Positions 8,066 through 18,028 of a stretch of 64,000 nt of DNA are shown piece after piece. Numbering within the stretch: position 1 is the stretch's first letter; each line of letters starts with the position of its first letter. This stretch comes from Flavobacterium sp. ALJ2 (GTDB taxonomy: Bacteria; Bacteroidota; Bacteroidia; Flavobacteriales; Flavobacteriaceae). Made by a program: the position numbers and the translations under genes. The stretch covers positions 186,001 through 250,000 of the forward strand of contig NZ_JADNRC010000006.1 of assembly GCF_015594725.1 (NCBI RefSeq). Direction: 5' to 3'. The notes beneath the pieces are model-generated. The model saw nothing but the letters and a program-made list of their open reading frames with translations, was not told the origin of the DNA and ran no database searches.

Positions 8066-9265
8066 TTAAAAAACAAGTAAATTAATATCATTATCAGGTA
8101 AATCAAACCATTCACCTATAGCTTTGTTAGTCAAAATTCCATGATATATATAGACACCATTTTTTAAGCCTTTATCGCGTCTTATGGCACTTTCTATTCC
8201 TCCATCTTCTGCAATTTGCAATAAATAAGGTGTAATAATATTACTTATTGAAAGTGAAGCTGTTTTAGAATACCTTGAAGGAATATTAGGTACACAATAA
8301 TGTAGGACATTACTTTTTATAAACGTTGGTTTTTCATGAGTTGTCACTTCTGATGTTTCAAAACAACCACCTGTATCAATACTCACATCTACAATTACTG
8401 CTCCTTTTTTCATGTGCTCTACCATAGTTTCGGTCACAATAATTGGGCAACGTTCTTTTCCTCGCATAGCACCAATTGCCACATCACAACGCCTTAAAGC
8501 TTTCAATAAGGCCTTTGGTTGTATGGTTGATGTGAAAACTCGCTGATTTAAATTGTTTTGTAATCGACGTAGTTTAGTAATTGAATTATCAAAAACTTTG
8601 ACAGTCGCTCCAAGTCCAATAGCCGTTTTTGCAGCAAATTCACCAACAGTTCCTGCTCCTAAAATTACAACATCAGTAGGAGGGACGCCAGTAATATTAC
8701 CAAACAACAATCCTTTCCCAATCTCATCAGTGATCATTAATTCCGCTGCGATTAGTATTGATGCTGTTCCCGCAATTTCACTTAATGATTTCACAGCAGG
8801 ATAGGAGCCGTCTTCATCTTTTATATATTCAAATGCTAATGCAGTAATTTTTTTCTGAGCTAAAGCTTCAAAATATGCCTTTTTCTTAGTTTTTAATTGA
8901 ATCGCCGAAATCAAAATTGTTTCTGGATTAATTAATTTAATTTCTGCAATCGTTGGTGGTTCAACCTTTAACAACATCGGACAAGCAAAAACTCGCTTAG
9001 TATCCTTCGTTACTTCTGCACCTGCATCACTATATTCTTTGTCTGTATAACTCGAACTTTCACCAGCTCCAGATTCAATCATTACTCTATGGCCCTGATA
9101 AGTAAGTGAATTTACTGCATCCGGTGTTAAACAAATACGACGTTCCTGGTAGCTTGTTTCCTTAGGAACACCAATAAAAAGTTCTCTCTTGTATTTGCCA
9201 ATCTCAAGTTTTTCTTCTTGAGGCAACAAATCTTGTTTCGTAAATGGAGTTATCGTTATTGACAT
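8066..9265 (-). CDS. ald: Alanine dehydrogenase
   Basis: A 399-residue protein of the alanine dehydrogenase / PntA-like family. It has IGVPKETSYQERRICLTPDAV (N-terminal catalytic part), the NAD-binding Rossmann segment VVILGAGTVGEFAAKTA, AIGAMRGKERCPIIV and VIVDVSIDTGGCFETS. It would interconvert L-alanine and pyruvate using NAD. Compared with Bacillus-type enzymes it has about 30 extra N-terminal residues, as I recall for Bacteroidota homologs. A TAnnTTTG-like box (TAATTTTG, minus strand 9274-9281) lies only about ten bases upstream of the ATG, implying a very short leader. Confidence 0.88.
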   Translation of the reverse strand: MSITITPFTKQDLLPQEEKLEIGKYKRELFIGVPKETSYQERRICLTPDAVNSLTYQGHRVMIESGAGESSSYTDKEYSDAGAEVTKDTKRVFACPMLLKVEPPTIAEIKLINPETILISAIQLKTKKKAYFEALAQKKITALAFEYIKDEDGSYPAVKSLSEIAGTASILIAAELMITDEIGKGLLFGNITGVPPTDVVILGAGTVGEFAAKTAIGLGATVKVFDNSITKLRRLQNNLNQRVFTSTIQPKALLKALRRCDVAIGAMRGKERCPIIVTETMVEHMKKGAVIVDVSIDTGGCFETSEVTTHEKPTFIKSNVLHYCVPNIPSRYSKTASLSISNIITPYLLQIAEDGGIESAIRRDKGLKNGVYIYHGILTNKAIGEWFDLPDNDINLLVF

Positions 9266-9376
9266 TGTATATGCAAAATTAAGTGTACAAATTACGTAAA
9301 AAGTTTTTAATAAAACAGTATTTTAAAGGCTAATACACTTTGCCTCAAGAAGAATAAATTTAGTTAATGATTTAAA

Positions 9377-9784
9377 TCAAACTAACTTCAATAAACGCTT
9401 TCCATCAGATAATAATTCGATTGTAATAACCGAATGTTCATCAGGAATTAAACTTGGTATTTTTTCTGACCATTCTATAAAACACCAATTTCCTGAATAT
9501 AAATAATCATCAACTCCCATATCTAAAGCTTCAGTTTCATGATTTAACCTATAAAAATCAAAATGATAAACTAGTTGATTATCATTTGTTTGATATTCAT
9601 TAACTAAAGAAAAAGTTGGACTGTTTGTTGACCCCTCAATCCCTAGTTTTTTACATAATTGCTTAATTAGCGTTGTTTTACCAACACCCATTTCTCCATT
9701 AAAAAGAAGAATTTTATTTGGGTTTTGAGCCAAAATTTTTTCTGTAACTTCCTGAATTTGATCTAACGAAAAAGTAATTTCCAT
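9377..9784 (-). CDS. tsaE: tRNA threonylcarbamoyladenosine biosynthesis ATPase
   Basis: A 135-residue P-loop protein required with TsaB, TsaC and TsaD for the t6A modification at position 37 of ANN-decoding tRNAs. Walker A is GEMGVGKTT (residues 30-38). The switch-like stretch STNSPTFSLVNEY and the VYHFDFYRL and WCFIEWSEKIPSLIP motifs are all typical of TsaE. Length is slightly short but normal for the family. It lies between porX and ald on the same strand. Confidence 0.93.
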   Translation of the reverse strand: MEITFSLDQIQEVTEKILAQNPNKILLFNGEMGVGKTTLIKQLCKKLGIEGSTNSPTFSLVNEYQTNDNQLVYHFDFYRLNHETEALDMGVDDYLYSGNWCFIEWSEKIPSLIPDEHSVITIELLSDGKRLLKLV

Positions 9785-9858
9785 TTTGATTTTTATGATA
9801 TTTTTTAAACTTAATTCTTTATACTTCTAGAGTGAACAGTAGCTAAACAATTCTTCTC

Positions 9859-11412
9859 TTACTTAGGATTAAATATCAAGAATGGGATAATCATTTCTTC
9901 TAATGAAATTCCACCATGCTGATAGGTATTTTTATAATAACTCACATAATGATTATAATTATTTACGTAAGCTAAAAATAAATCATTTTTTGCAAAAATA
10001 AACGAACTACTCATATTTATAGTAGGTAATCCTATTTTTTTTGGTTCTTTTACAACATATACATCTTTATGCTCATAGGTTAAACTACGCCCTGTCTTGT
10101 ATCGCAGATTTAAACTTGTATTTTTATCTCCTACTACTTTTGACGGATTCTTCACATTGATTGTACCGTGATCTGTAGTAAGAATTAATTTAAACCCTAA
10201 ATGCTGAGCCTGTTGTATGATTTCTAATAAGGGAGAGTTTTTGAACCAGCTCAATGTCAGCGATCGGTATGCTTTATCATCAGAAGCCAATTCTTTTACA
10301 ACATCTAGCTCTGTTTTGGCATGTGATAACATATCAACAAAATTATAAACTATAGTAACAAGATCATTGTTTTTTAATGCCTTAAAATTTTCAGCTAGTT
10401 TTTTCCCACTTGCCAAATTGGTAATCTTAAAATAATCTTCTTTTATATTTAATCCCAAACGTTTTAGTTGTGCACTTAAAAATTCAGCTTCAAATAAATT
10501 TTTTCCTCCTTCTTCTACATCATTTTTCCAATATTCTGGAAATTGTTTTTCCATTTCTGTAGGTAGCAAACCTGAGAATATTGCATTTCTGGCATATTGA
10601 GTTGCTGTTGGAAGTATAGAGAAATAGGGAACTTCTTTTTCTAACTTATAATAGTTACCTACTACAGTTTCAAATGATTTCCATTGGTCGTAACGTAAAT
10701 TATCTATTACTACAAACAAAATAGGCTTGTCTTTCTTTTTTATTTCTGGAACTACCAATTCTTTAAATAAGGTATGGGATTGAATTGGTTTATCTGCTTT
10801 TGGTGCAAACCAGTCTTCGTAATTACGCTCTATGAATTTACCAAATTGTGAATTAGCTTCTACTTTTTGAGACTCCAAAATCTGAATCATACCTTGATCA
10901 TTAATATTTTCAAGTTCTAATTCCCAGAAAACTAGTTTTTTATACAGTTCTATCCAATCTTCATAAGAATTTACCATCGCCATTTCCATAGCAATTTTTC
11001 GAAATTCCTTTTGATAGTCTAATGTCGTCTTTTCAGAAATTAATCTTGAATGATCTAGATTTTTCTTTAGACTTAATAAAATCTGATTTGGATTCACAGG
11101 TTTTATTAAATAATCAGCTATTTTAGAACCGATAGCTTCTTCCATGATATACTCTTCTTCACTTTTGGTAATCATAATCATCGGAATGGTTGATTTTTTT
11201 TCTTTCATTTCCGAAAGTGTCTCTAATCCGCTCATTCCAGGCATGTTTTCATCAAGAAAAACAATATCAAAATTGTCTTCTTCAAAAATTGAAATAGCAT
11301 CAAGACCATTATTACAAGTCGTTATTGCATAGTTTTTTTTCTCCAAAAACAGTATGTGTGGCTTTAATAAGTCGATTTCATCATCAACCCAAAGTATTTT
11401 TATCTTATCCAT
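9859..11412 (-). CDS. porX: PorX-type response regulator with PglZ domain, T9SS regulator
   Basis: A 517-residue two-part protein. Residues 1-120 are a receiver domain (acidic Asp10-Asp11, phosphoacceptor Asp54 in FLDENMPGMSG, Thr/Lys further on). The C-terminal two thirds form a PglZ alkaline-phosphatase-fold domain: VVIDNLRYDQW, TATQYARNAIFSGLLP with the candidate Thr nucleophile, LTTDHGTINV, and a final YQHGGISLEEMIIP. This architecture is that of PorX, which with the kinase PorY (not in this window) controls type IX secretion genes in Porphyromonas and Flavobacterium. The PglZ part of PorX acts on cyclic and linear oligonucleotides in reported work. The presence of a T9SS cargo at 26328 fits. 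Confidence 0.9.
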   Translation of the reverse strand: MDKIKILWVDDEIDLLKPHILFLEKKNYAITTCNNGLDAISIFEEDNFDIVFLDENMPGMSGLETLSEMKEKKSTIPMIMITKSEEEYIMEEAIGSKIADYLIKPVNPNQILLSLKKNLDHSRLISEKTTLDYQKEFRKIAMEMAMVNSYEDWIELYKKLVFWELELENINDQGMIQILESQKVEANSQFGKFIERNYEDWFAPKADKPIQSHTLFKELVVPEIKKKDKPILFVVIDNLRYDQWKSFETVVGNYYKLEKEVPYFSILPTATQYARNAIFSGLLPTEMEKQFPEYWKNDVEEGGKNLFEAEFLSAQLKRLGLNIKEDYFKITNLASGKKLAENFKALKNNDLVTIVYNFVDMLSHAKTELDVVKELASDDKAYRSLTLSWFKNSPLLEIIQQAQHLGFKLILTTDHGTINVKNPSKVVGDKNTSLNLRYKTGRSLTYEHKDVYVVKEPKKIGLPTINMSSSFIFAKNDLFLAYVNNYNHYVSYYKNTYQHGGISLEEMIIPFLIFNPK

Positions 11413-11500
11413 AATTATATAGCTTGTTCAAAATTGTTAAATCTAAGTGGCAATTTACTTCTTTTTAAAACGGCTATTTATTAATATTATGATAATTTTT

Positions 11501-11549
11501 AGTATAAAAAAACAAAACCACTGAGTATATAATTACGCAGTGGTTTTTA
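11501..11549 (-). terminator. Terminator of the RND efflux operon
   Basis: On the minus strand, AAAACCACTG and CAGTGGTTTT (11514-11523 with 11538-11547) form a stem around a 14-base loop, followed by a G and then a run of seven T. It lies about 35 bases after the outer-membrane factor stop, as expected for the end of the operon. Confidence 0.8.
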
Positions 11550-11583
11550 ATATAAAATTAATAAGTAACCTAATTATGAAATC

Positions 11584-12987
11584 TTACTGCCATCCACCAC
11601 CAAGGGCTCTGTATAATTGAATAATGGCATTATATTGTGAAAATTTATTATCTATTAAAGTTAATTCTACATTTAACGCATTATCTTTTGCAGTAAGAAC
11701 TTCTAAATAATTGACTAAACCATATTTCAATAATTCATCTGAATAATCTGTAGCTACTTTTAATGCATCTACTTGTTTCTGACGAATTACAATTTTATTG
11801 GTTTCGTTGTTATACTGGGCTAATGCATCTGAAACTTCTTTTCCTGCATTTAACAGTGATTGTTCAAATTGGATATATGCCTTTTCTTGATTTGCTTTAG
11901 CTATTTCTAAATTTGTTTTATTCAAACGTTGATTAAAAATTGGCTGTGTTAGTCCTGTTAGAATGTTAGCAAAAAATGAATTTGAACTGAACCATTCTTT
12001 AAGGTCTATACTTTGTAATCCTCCAGTTGCAGTAATCTTAAATGTTGGGTAAAAATTACTTCTTGCAACATTTGTTCTTTCAAAATTTGAAATCAAATTA
12101 TACTCTGCGGCAATTACATCTGGTCTGTTTCTTAACAAAGTTGCAGGTACTCCAAGTGTAATATCTGGCTGCATTTTTTGCGCTTCAAAACTGCTTCTTT
12201 CTACTTTAGTAGGTGCTACTCCTAAAAGAATACTCATTTTGTTTTCAAAAAGTATCGTGCTAACTTTTAAATCAGCAATGATAATTTCTGTAGCATATTT
12301 CTGAGCCTCAGTTTGTTTAACTCCAACTTCGGTAACATTTCCTGCATCTTTTAAAGCAACAATCGTTTCAATACTTTCGATTCGGTTGATCAAAGTCTTT
12401 TCTGATAATTTAATTTGCTCATCTATTGCAATCAATTGATAGTAAGTTGCTGCAATATCTGCAATTAACTGTGTTTTAACAGCTTGATTTGCAGCTGTTG
12501 TTTGTAAGTAAGCTGCGTTTGTTGCACGTTTATTACTTCTTATTTTCCCCCAAATATCAGCTTCCCATCCTAAAGTTCCTGCTACTTGATATTGATCGGT
12601 ACTACGATTTTGAAGTAAAGCTCCAAATTGACTGTTTTTAGACAACTGTTGATGTGTCCAGTCTGTACCAACAGAAAGAGTAGGGAAGTACCCCGCTTTT
12701 CCTTGTTTCATTGAAGCTTCGGCTGCTGCAATATTTTGCATTGCAATTCGAATATCTAAGTTGTTTTCTAATCCTTTTCTAATATAACCTTGCAAAATAG
12801 GATCCGTAAAAATTTTATCCCAAGAAAGATTTGCCATTGAAGTACTGTCTTTTGCAACTACTTCAGTTCTATATAAATTCTCAGTTTCGATATCCTTAGG
12901 TCTTTCGTAATCTTTTGCAACGAAGCAGGATTGCATAACAGTTGCCGTTAAGGCAACTGTTACTATTTTATATACATTATTTTTCAT
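11584..12987 (-). CDS. Efflux outer-membrane factor, TolC/OprM (NodT) family lipoprotein
   Basis: A 467-residue outer-membrane channel component. The N-terminus is a lipoprotein signal with a cysteine after MQS (lipobox ATVMQSC), then two repeated outer-membrane efflux domains: one starting near LENNLDIRIAMQNIAAAEA with GYFPTLSVG, and a second around LRNRPDVIAAEYNLISNF with FYPTFKIT. This is the exit duct for the RND pump encoded upstream. Its first 11 bases overlap the end of the pump gene, so translation is probably coupled. A terminator follows. Substrate cannot be told from sequence. Confidence 0.92.
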   Translation of the reverse strand: MKNNVYKIVTVALTATVMQSCFVAKDYERPKDIETENLYRTEVVAKDSTSMANLSWDKIFTDPILQGYIRKGLENNLDIRIAMQNIAAAEASMKQGKAGYFPTLSVGTDWTHQQLSKNSQFGALLQNRSTDQYQVAGTLGWEADIWGKIRSNKRATNAAYLQTTAANQAVKTQLIADIAATYYQLIAIDEQIKLSEKTLINRIESIETIVALKDAGNVTEVGVKQTEAQKYATEIIIADLKVSTILFENKMSILLGVAPTKVERSSFEAQKMQPDITLGVPATLLRNRPDVIAAEYNLISNFERTNVARSNFYPTFKITATGGLQSIDLKEWFSSNSFFANILTGLTQPIFNQRLNKTNLEIAKANQEKAYIQFEQSLLNAGKEVSDALAQYNNETNKIVIRQKQVDALKVATDYSDELLKYGLVNYLEVLTAKDNALNVELTLIDNKFSQYNAIIQLYRALGGGWQ

Positions 12988-15900
12988 TTTCTTCGTCTAA
13001 AAGTGTAACATCTGATTGTTGCTCTGTAAATGGTTTTCCAGAGATTCTTTCTTGTAAGCTTTGGAAAATAATAAACAATATTGGAATTACAAATACTCCA
13101 AAAATTGTTCCTATCAACATTCCACCTACAGCTCCCATACCGATTGAACGGTTACCTACAGCTCCAACTCCTGATGCTAATGCCAATGGCGTTAAACCAA
13201 AAATAAAAGCAAGAGAGGTCATTAAAATAGGACGTAAACGTGCTTTTGCACCTTCTATCGCAGCTTGTGTTAAGTCCATTCCGTGTCGACGCCTTTGTAT
13301 GGCAAACTCAACAATCAGAATGGCATTTTTGGCCAGTAGTCCTATAAGCATTATCAGTGCTACCTGGAAATAAATGTTGTTTTCTAATCCAGCAAGCTTC
13401 ACAAATCCAATTGCACCAGCAATTCCTACAGGTAATGAAAGTAATACTGCTAATGGAACTAAGTAACTTTCGTATTGTGCACTTAATAAGAAATATACAA
13501 ATATTAAACTCAACAAGAATACTCCTGCTGCCTGACTACCTGCAAGAATCTCTTCACGTGTCATTCCAGAGAATTCGTAAGTATAGCTTTTAGGTAAATG
13601 CTGAGCTGCTACTTCTTGAACTGCTTTAATTGCATCTCCAGAACTATAACCTGGTTTTGCTTTACCATTTACGTTTACAGCTTTTAACATGTTAAAACGT
13701 GCCACGGCTTCTGGTCCATAAATTCTTTTAAAATCGACAAACTGATTTATGGCAACTTGCTGTCCCGCAGCATTCTTAACATAAATAGTATTAATAGATT
13801 CTAAAGTTGCTCTATCAGACGGTTTTGCCTGAATCATTACACGATATTGCTTACCGAATTTATTAAAATCTGTAGTATACAATCCTCCATAATACCCTTG
13901 CATAGTATTAAAAATTTCAGAAATCGAAACTCCTGCATTCTTAGCTCTTTCTACATTAATATCCATTTGATATTGTGGAAAGTTAGGGTTGAAGTTTGTA
14001 ATAGCATATTGAATCTCAGGTCTTTTCATTAATTCCCCTAAGAATTCATTACTTACTTTACTAACAGTTGCCCAATCATCATCACCTTTGTCTTGAATTT
14101 TTAATTCAAATCCATCTGCAGATCCGAAACCTTGTACACTCGGAGGTGTAAAGAATAATGCTTTAGCATCTTTAAAATGCGCAGTTCTTCCAAATAGTTC
14201 ACCAACAACGGCATCTACGGATTGGTTTGCTTCTTTACGATATTTCCAGTCTTTTAATTTAATTACTGTAAAAGCATATGAACCTCCATTTACACTATTT
14301 AATAAACTAAAACCAACAACACTCATTCTTGATTCAACAATATCCATTGAGGCTAAAATAGAATCCAATTCATTAACTGCTTTTTGAGTTTTCTCGATTG
14401 TTGTTCCTGGAGGAAGTGTTAAATCAGCCATAATAATTCCTCTATCCTCATTAGGAATAAATCCTGAAGGAGTAATTTGGAATAAGAAGATTGTAATCGC
14501 AGTGAATACTAATAATCCTGATATTGCGACCCATTTTTTTCTTGCTAAAAACCCTAAAGACTTAACATATTTATTATTCATTCTATCAAAACTAGTATTG
14601 AAAGCAATGAAAAATCTATCTTTAAAATTTTTCTTATGGTGTTCTGATGCTTCATGAGGTTTTAAGAATAGAGCACATAATGCCGGACTTAAAGTCAGTG
14701 CATTAATAGCCGAAATCAAAATCGCAATTGCTAATGTAATTGCAAACTGTTGATAGAAAACCCCTGACGGACCACTTAAGAATGATACTGGTATAAATAC
14801 CGCTGACATTACTAATGTGATAGAAATAATAGCCCCTGTAATTTCGCTCATTGCAGAAACAGTAGCTTCTTTTCCTGATTTAGCTCCTTCATCTAATTTG
14901 GCGTGCACAGCCTCGACGACGACAATTGCATCATCGACCACAATACCAATAGCCAAAATCATAGCAAACAATGTTAACATATTGATAGAGAATCCAAATA
15001 CCTGCAGGAAGAAGAACGTACCTATAATTGCTACAGGAACTGCTATTGCAGGAATTAATGTAGAACGGAAATCCTGTAAGAATAAAAACACTACAATAAA
15101 TACCAATATAAAAGCTTCAATCAATGTTGAGATTACTTTTTCTATCGATGCATCAAGGAACGTTTTTGTATTATACGGAATTACGTAATCTACACCTTTT
15201 GGAAAGTCTGGTTTAGCATCATCCAAAATGGTCATAACTTCGGTAATGATATCTTGTGCATTCGATCCAGAAGTTTGGAATATTCCAACAGCAACACCTT
15301 GTTTACCCATTGCAATATTCTTATTTCCATAGTTAAAAGCTCCCAACTCTACAGTTGCAACATCTTTTAAATGGACAAAATTGCCATTACCAGTAGCTTT
15401 GATAATAATATTTTCGTAATCCTTAATCTCTGAAAGACGTCCTTTATATTTTATTACATATTCATAAATACCATCAGCATTTTCTCCAAATTTTCCTGGA
15501 GCGGCTTCTACATTTTGTTCTTGTAATGCTGCCTGAATATCTTTTGGAGCTACATTGTAAGCTGCCATTTTTTCTGGATTAATCCAGATTCTCATAGAGT
15601 AATCTTTAGCTCCAAAAACATTTATTTGTCCTACACCTTTAACACGTTGTAATTTTGGTACAAGGTTAATTTTGGCATAATTCTGAATATAAGTTTCATC
15701 AAAATCTTTATTGTTCGAATACAAAGCAAAGAACATTAAAGCACTCGTTTGACTTTTCAGTGTTGTAACACCTGTTTGTACAACTGCTTGAGGTAATTTA
15801 CTAGTAGCACGAGAAACTCTATTTTGAACGTTTACCGCAGCGATATCTGGGTCAACTCCAAGTTCAAAATAAACAGATATTTTCGCAGAACCATCATTAG

Positions 15901-16147
15901 CTGCAGAAGATGTCATGTATGTCATTCCTTCCACACCATTTATTTCTTCTTCTAGAGGAATTACAACACTATTTAATACTGTTTCAGCATTTGCTCCAGT
16001 ATATGTTGCAGTTACCTGAACAGTTGGCGGGGCAATTTCTGGGTATTGTTCTACGGGTAACGACATCAATCCTAAAACACCCAGTATGGTGATTAAGATA
16101 GATATTACCGTCGAGAGAACTGGTCTTTCTATAAACGTCTTTAACAT
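12977..16147 (-). CDS. RND efflux transporter permease, HAE1/AcrB family
   Basis: A 1056-residue inner-membrane proton-driven pump. It has the N-terminal helix FIERPVLSTVISILITILG, periplasmic porter loops, and the proton-relay helix GIVVDDAIVVVEAVHAK with its Asp pair, matched by GLLAKNAILIVEFAIQ in the second half. Two similar halves of six membrane helices are apparent. This fits the hydrophobe/amphiphile branch (AcrB, MexB) rather than heavy-metal CusA pumps, which carry different methionine patterns. It begins eight bases after the adaptor stop and overlaps the outer-membrane factor gene. Likely exports drugs, bile-like compounds or lipids, unspecified. Confidence 0.95.
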   Translation of the reverse strand: MLKTFIERPVLSTVISILITILGVLGLMSLPVEQYPEIAPPTVQVTATYTGANAETVLNSVVIPLEEEINGVEGMTYMTSSAANDGSAKISVYFELGVDPDIAAVNVQNRVSRATSKLPQAVVQTGVTTLKSQTSALMFFALYSNNKDFDETYIQNYAKINLVPKLQRVKGVGQINVFGAKDYSMRIWINPEKMAAYNVAPKDIQAALQEQNVEAAPGKFGENADGIYEYVIKYKGRLSEIKDYENIIIKATGNGNFVHLKDVATVELGAFNYGNKNIAMGKQGVAVGIFQTSGSNAQDIITEVMTILDDAKPDFPKGVDYVIPYNTKTFLDASIEKVISTLIEAFILVFIVVFLFLQDFRSTLIPAIAVPVAIIGTFFFLQVFGFSINMLTLFAMILAIGIVVDDAIVVVEAVHAKLDEGAKSGKEATVSAMSEITGAIISITLVMSAVFIPVSFLSGPSGVFYQQFAITLAIAILISAINALTLSPALCALFLKPHEASEHHKKNFKDRFFIAFNTSFDRMNNKYVKSLGFLARKKWVAISGLLVFTAITIFLFQITPSGFIPNEDRGIIMADLTLPPGTTIEKTQKAVNELDSILASMDIVESRMSVVGFSLLNSVNGGSYAFTVIKLKDWKYRKEANQSVDAVVGELFGRTAHFKDAKALFFTPPSVQGFGSADGFELKIQDKGDDDWATVSKVSNEFLGELMKRPEIQYAITNFNPNFPQYQMDINVERAKNAGVSISEIFNTMQGYYGGLYTTDFNKFGKQYRVMIQAKPSDRATLESINTIYVKNAAGQQVAINQFVDFKRIYGPEAVARFNMLKAVNVNGKAKPGYSSGDAIKAVQEVAAQHLPKSYTYEFSGMTREEILAGSQAAGVFLLSLIFVYFLLSAQYESYLVPLAVLLSLPVGIAGAIGFVKLAGLENNIYFQVALIMLIGLLAKNAILIVEFAIQRRRHGMDLTQAAIEGAKARLRPILMTSLAFIFGLTPLALASGVGAVGNRSIGMGAVGGMLIGTIFGVFVIPILFIIFQSLQERISGKPFTEQQSDVTLLDEENEK

Positions 16148-16155
16148 CTTGTATA

Positions 16156-17277
16156 TTATTTTTTAGCTGAAGTATTTTTTGTTTCTGCTGTCTCAACAGC
16201 TGGGTCTTTAACAGGCTGCGGTGTAATTTCCATATCATCTTTTAATTTAGATGCTCCTTCTACAATTACAACGTCTCCATCTTTTAATCCACTAGTAACT
16301 ATGAAGTCTAAACCTGAGGTTCCATTAGTTTCAACAATTGTAGATTTTACTTTGTTTCCTTTTTCAACAATATAAAGGGTTTGTTTTCCCTGCACTTCGA
16401 AAATTGCATTTTGAGGAACCAACATCACATTTTTTTGTTCGATAGGCAAACGTAAAATTCCAGTACTACCACTTCTTAAAATTCCTTGAGGATTATTAAA
16501 ATCTGCTCTAAATTGCGTATTTCCTGTTGCAGAATCTACTAAACCATTCATTGTAGCAATTTTTCCTTTTTGGTCGTATTCTGTATTATCAACTAAAACC
16601 AATGAAACTGGTGGTGCAGATTTTAATTTTTCTGCTGTAGTTGCTCCTTTAAATGTTTTATTAAAGAATAATAACTGTTTTTCATTCATTGAGAAATAAG
16701 CACGAACAATTTTTGTGTCAGATACAGTTGTTAAAGGAACTTCGCTAGTAGCACTAACTAAGCTTCCTTCTCTAAAAGGCAATCCTCCAATTACTCCATT
16801 TACAGGAGAAACGATTGTTCCGTACCCAATATTTGCAGCAATACTGCCATAAGTACTTTTAGCTTGTGCTAATTTAGCTTTGGCTGTTTCCAATTGAACA
16901 ACACTAATGATCTTTCTGTCAACTAGTGGTTTTAATCTATCAACTTCTACTTGCGCAGCTTGAACAGAAGCTTTAGCAGCAGACGCGTCTTGATTTAGAG
17001 TTTGAGTTTCAAGTTTAAAAAGTAATTGTCCTTTTTTAACAACCTGACCTTCATCAACATAAATTTTTTGGATATACCCATTCACTTTTGGGCGGATTTC
17101 AACATTATGCTGTCCTTCGAGATTTGCACTATACTCTTGATATACTACAGCATCTTGTAATGAAATTGTTCTTACTGGGAACGGAGCTGGACCTTGTGGC
17201 GGAGCTTGTTCTTCCTTTTTTTTACATGACGCAAAAACCAACATGATAGCTATTAGGGAGAATGTGATATTCTTCAT
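16156..17277 (-). CDS. RND efflux periplasmic adaptor (membrane fusion protein)
   Basis: A 373-residue lipoprotein adaptor. Signal ALIAIMLVFASC ends in a lipobox cysteine at about residue 18. The lipoyl half-motifs EIRPKVNGYIQKIYVDEGQVVKKGQLLFKL and the later IVSPVNGVIGGLPFREGSLVS flank a helical hairpin, followed by beta-barrel and membrane-proximal domains. The protein links the RND pump with the outer-membrane channel. It is translated directly after the GbsR-like regulator gene (17 bases) and before the pump gene (8 bases), all in one operon. The C-terminus is Lys/Thr-rich and unstructured. Confidence 0.94.
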   Translation of the reverse strand: MKNITFSLIAIMLVFASCKKKEEQAPPQGPAPFPVRTISLQDAVVYQEYSANLEGQHNVEIRPKVNGYIQKIYVDEGQVVKKGQLLFKLETQTLNQDASAAKASVQAAQVEVDRLKPLVDRKIISVVQLETAKAKLAQAKSTYGSIAANIGYGTIVSPVNGVIGGLPFREGSLVSATSEVPLTTVSDTKIVRAYFSMNEKQLLFFNKTFKGATTAEKLKSAPPVSLVLVDNTEYDQKGKIATMNGLVDSATGNTQFRADFNNPQGILRSGSTGILRLPIEQKNVMLVPQNAIFEVQGKQTLYIVEKGNKVKSTIVETNGTSGLDFIVTSGLKDGDVVIVEGASKLKDDMEITPQPVKDPAVETAETKNTSAKK

Positions 17278-17294
17278 TTGAATTTAAATTTGAT

Positions 17295-17792
17295 TTATGA
17301 TTTATTATTAACTTTTTCTATTTCTACGAATTCTACAATTGTTTCTCGTAACAATTCTTCAACTTTTTTAACGTGACTTTTATATGCTTTTGCATGTTCT
17401 AGGTTAATTCTTTCTTCTGGACTATCCATTGTTTTTTCTCTATAAGTAATCATTTTATCAATTATTTTTTTTTCAATCTCAATTATTTTTAAATAATTTG
17501 CAAATCGTTCACTAAAGGGGGATGGTCTGAAATATTTTTTTCTATCACCATGCAAAGTATAATAATCGATCTTTCCCATTTTTAAAAGAAAGTTCAAATT
17601 AGTTGATACTGTACTTTTGCTGGCACCAACTTTTTCGACTATTTGTTCAAAAGTCAAACCTGTCTTACATGCTTCAACTATTAATAGTCCCAAAATTCTT
17701 GAGCAAAGTGGTGGTAAATGATACACTGATTCGAAATGAATACCGAATAACTCTATAAGATCTTCTTTTTCCTTGTGTATACTAGTTTCCAT
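17295..17792 (-). CDS. GbsR/MarR-type winged-helix transcriptional regulator
   Basis: A 165-residue DNA-binding protein. The helix-turn-helix lies around LTFEQIVEKVGASKSTVSTNLNFLLKMGKI, followed by a wing (YYTLHGDRKKYFRP) and a long C-terminal dimerisation helix. It matches the GbsR/MarR-like regulators that lead RND operons in flavobacteria. An in-frame start at 17825 would place the N-terminus inside the promoter, so the ATG at 17792 is preferred. The operator-like palindrome 17818-17835 overlaps its own promoter, which suggests autoregulation and control of the downstream pump genes. The inducer is unknown. Confidence 0.85.
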   Translation of the reverse strand: METSIHKEKEDLIELFGIHFESVYHLPPLCSRILGLLIVEACKTGLTFEQIVEKVGASKSTVSTNLNFLLKMGKIDYYTLHGDRKKYFRPSPFSERFANYLKIIEIEKKIIDKMITYREKTMDSPEERINLEHAKAYKSHVKKVEELLRETIVEFVEIEKVNNKS

Positions 17793-17803
17793 GTTTTTTT
17801 TGA

Positions 17804-17845
17804 CAAAGATAAAATTGGTTCGCAATTTACCGAACTAAACGAACT
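17804..17845 (-). promoter_or_regulatory. Promoter and operator of the efflux operon
   Basis: On the minus strand TATCTTTG (17804-17811) fits TAnnTTTG, with TTCG 19 bases further upstream as a weak -33 box. The plus strand shows GTTCG-N8-CGAAC (17818-17835) and a second direct CGAACT (17840-17845), spaced nine bases from the first CGAACT. The palindrome covers the spacer and -33 region, a usual place for repressor binding. The predicted start site lies only about five bases before the ATG. Confidence 0.6.
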
Positions 17846-17997
17846 TAAATTTGTGTTAATTATTTGTTAGCTAAAAAAAAGCGTAATATTGCCTTTTCGT
17901 TCTACTAATTTAAATAAATATGATAACATTTCGTTATAAAATTTAATTTGTTTGCTTTTTTGCCTAAAATGTAAAACAGAATAAGTCTTTAATTAGT

Positions 17998-18005
17998 TAT
18001 ATTTG
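17998..18005 (+). promoter_or_regulatory. Probable -7 box of the HD-domain gene
   Basis: TATATTTG fits TAnnTTTG and lies 23 bases before the GTG start at 18029. No clear TTG is seen at the right distance upstream. Confidence 0.5.
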
Positions 18006-18028
18006 TTGACCTAAAAAATAACCAAATA

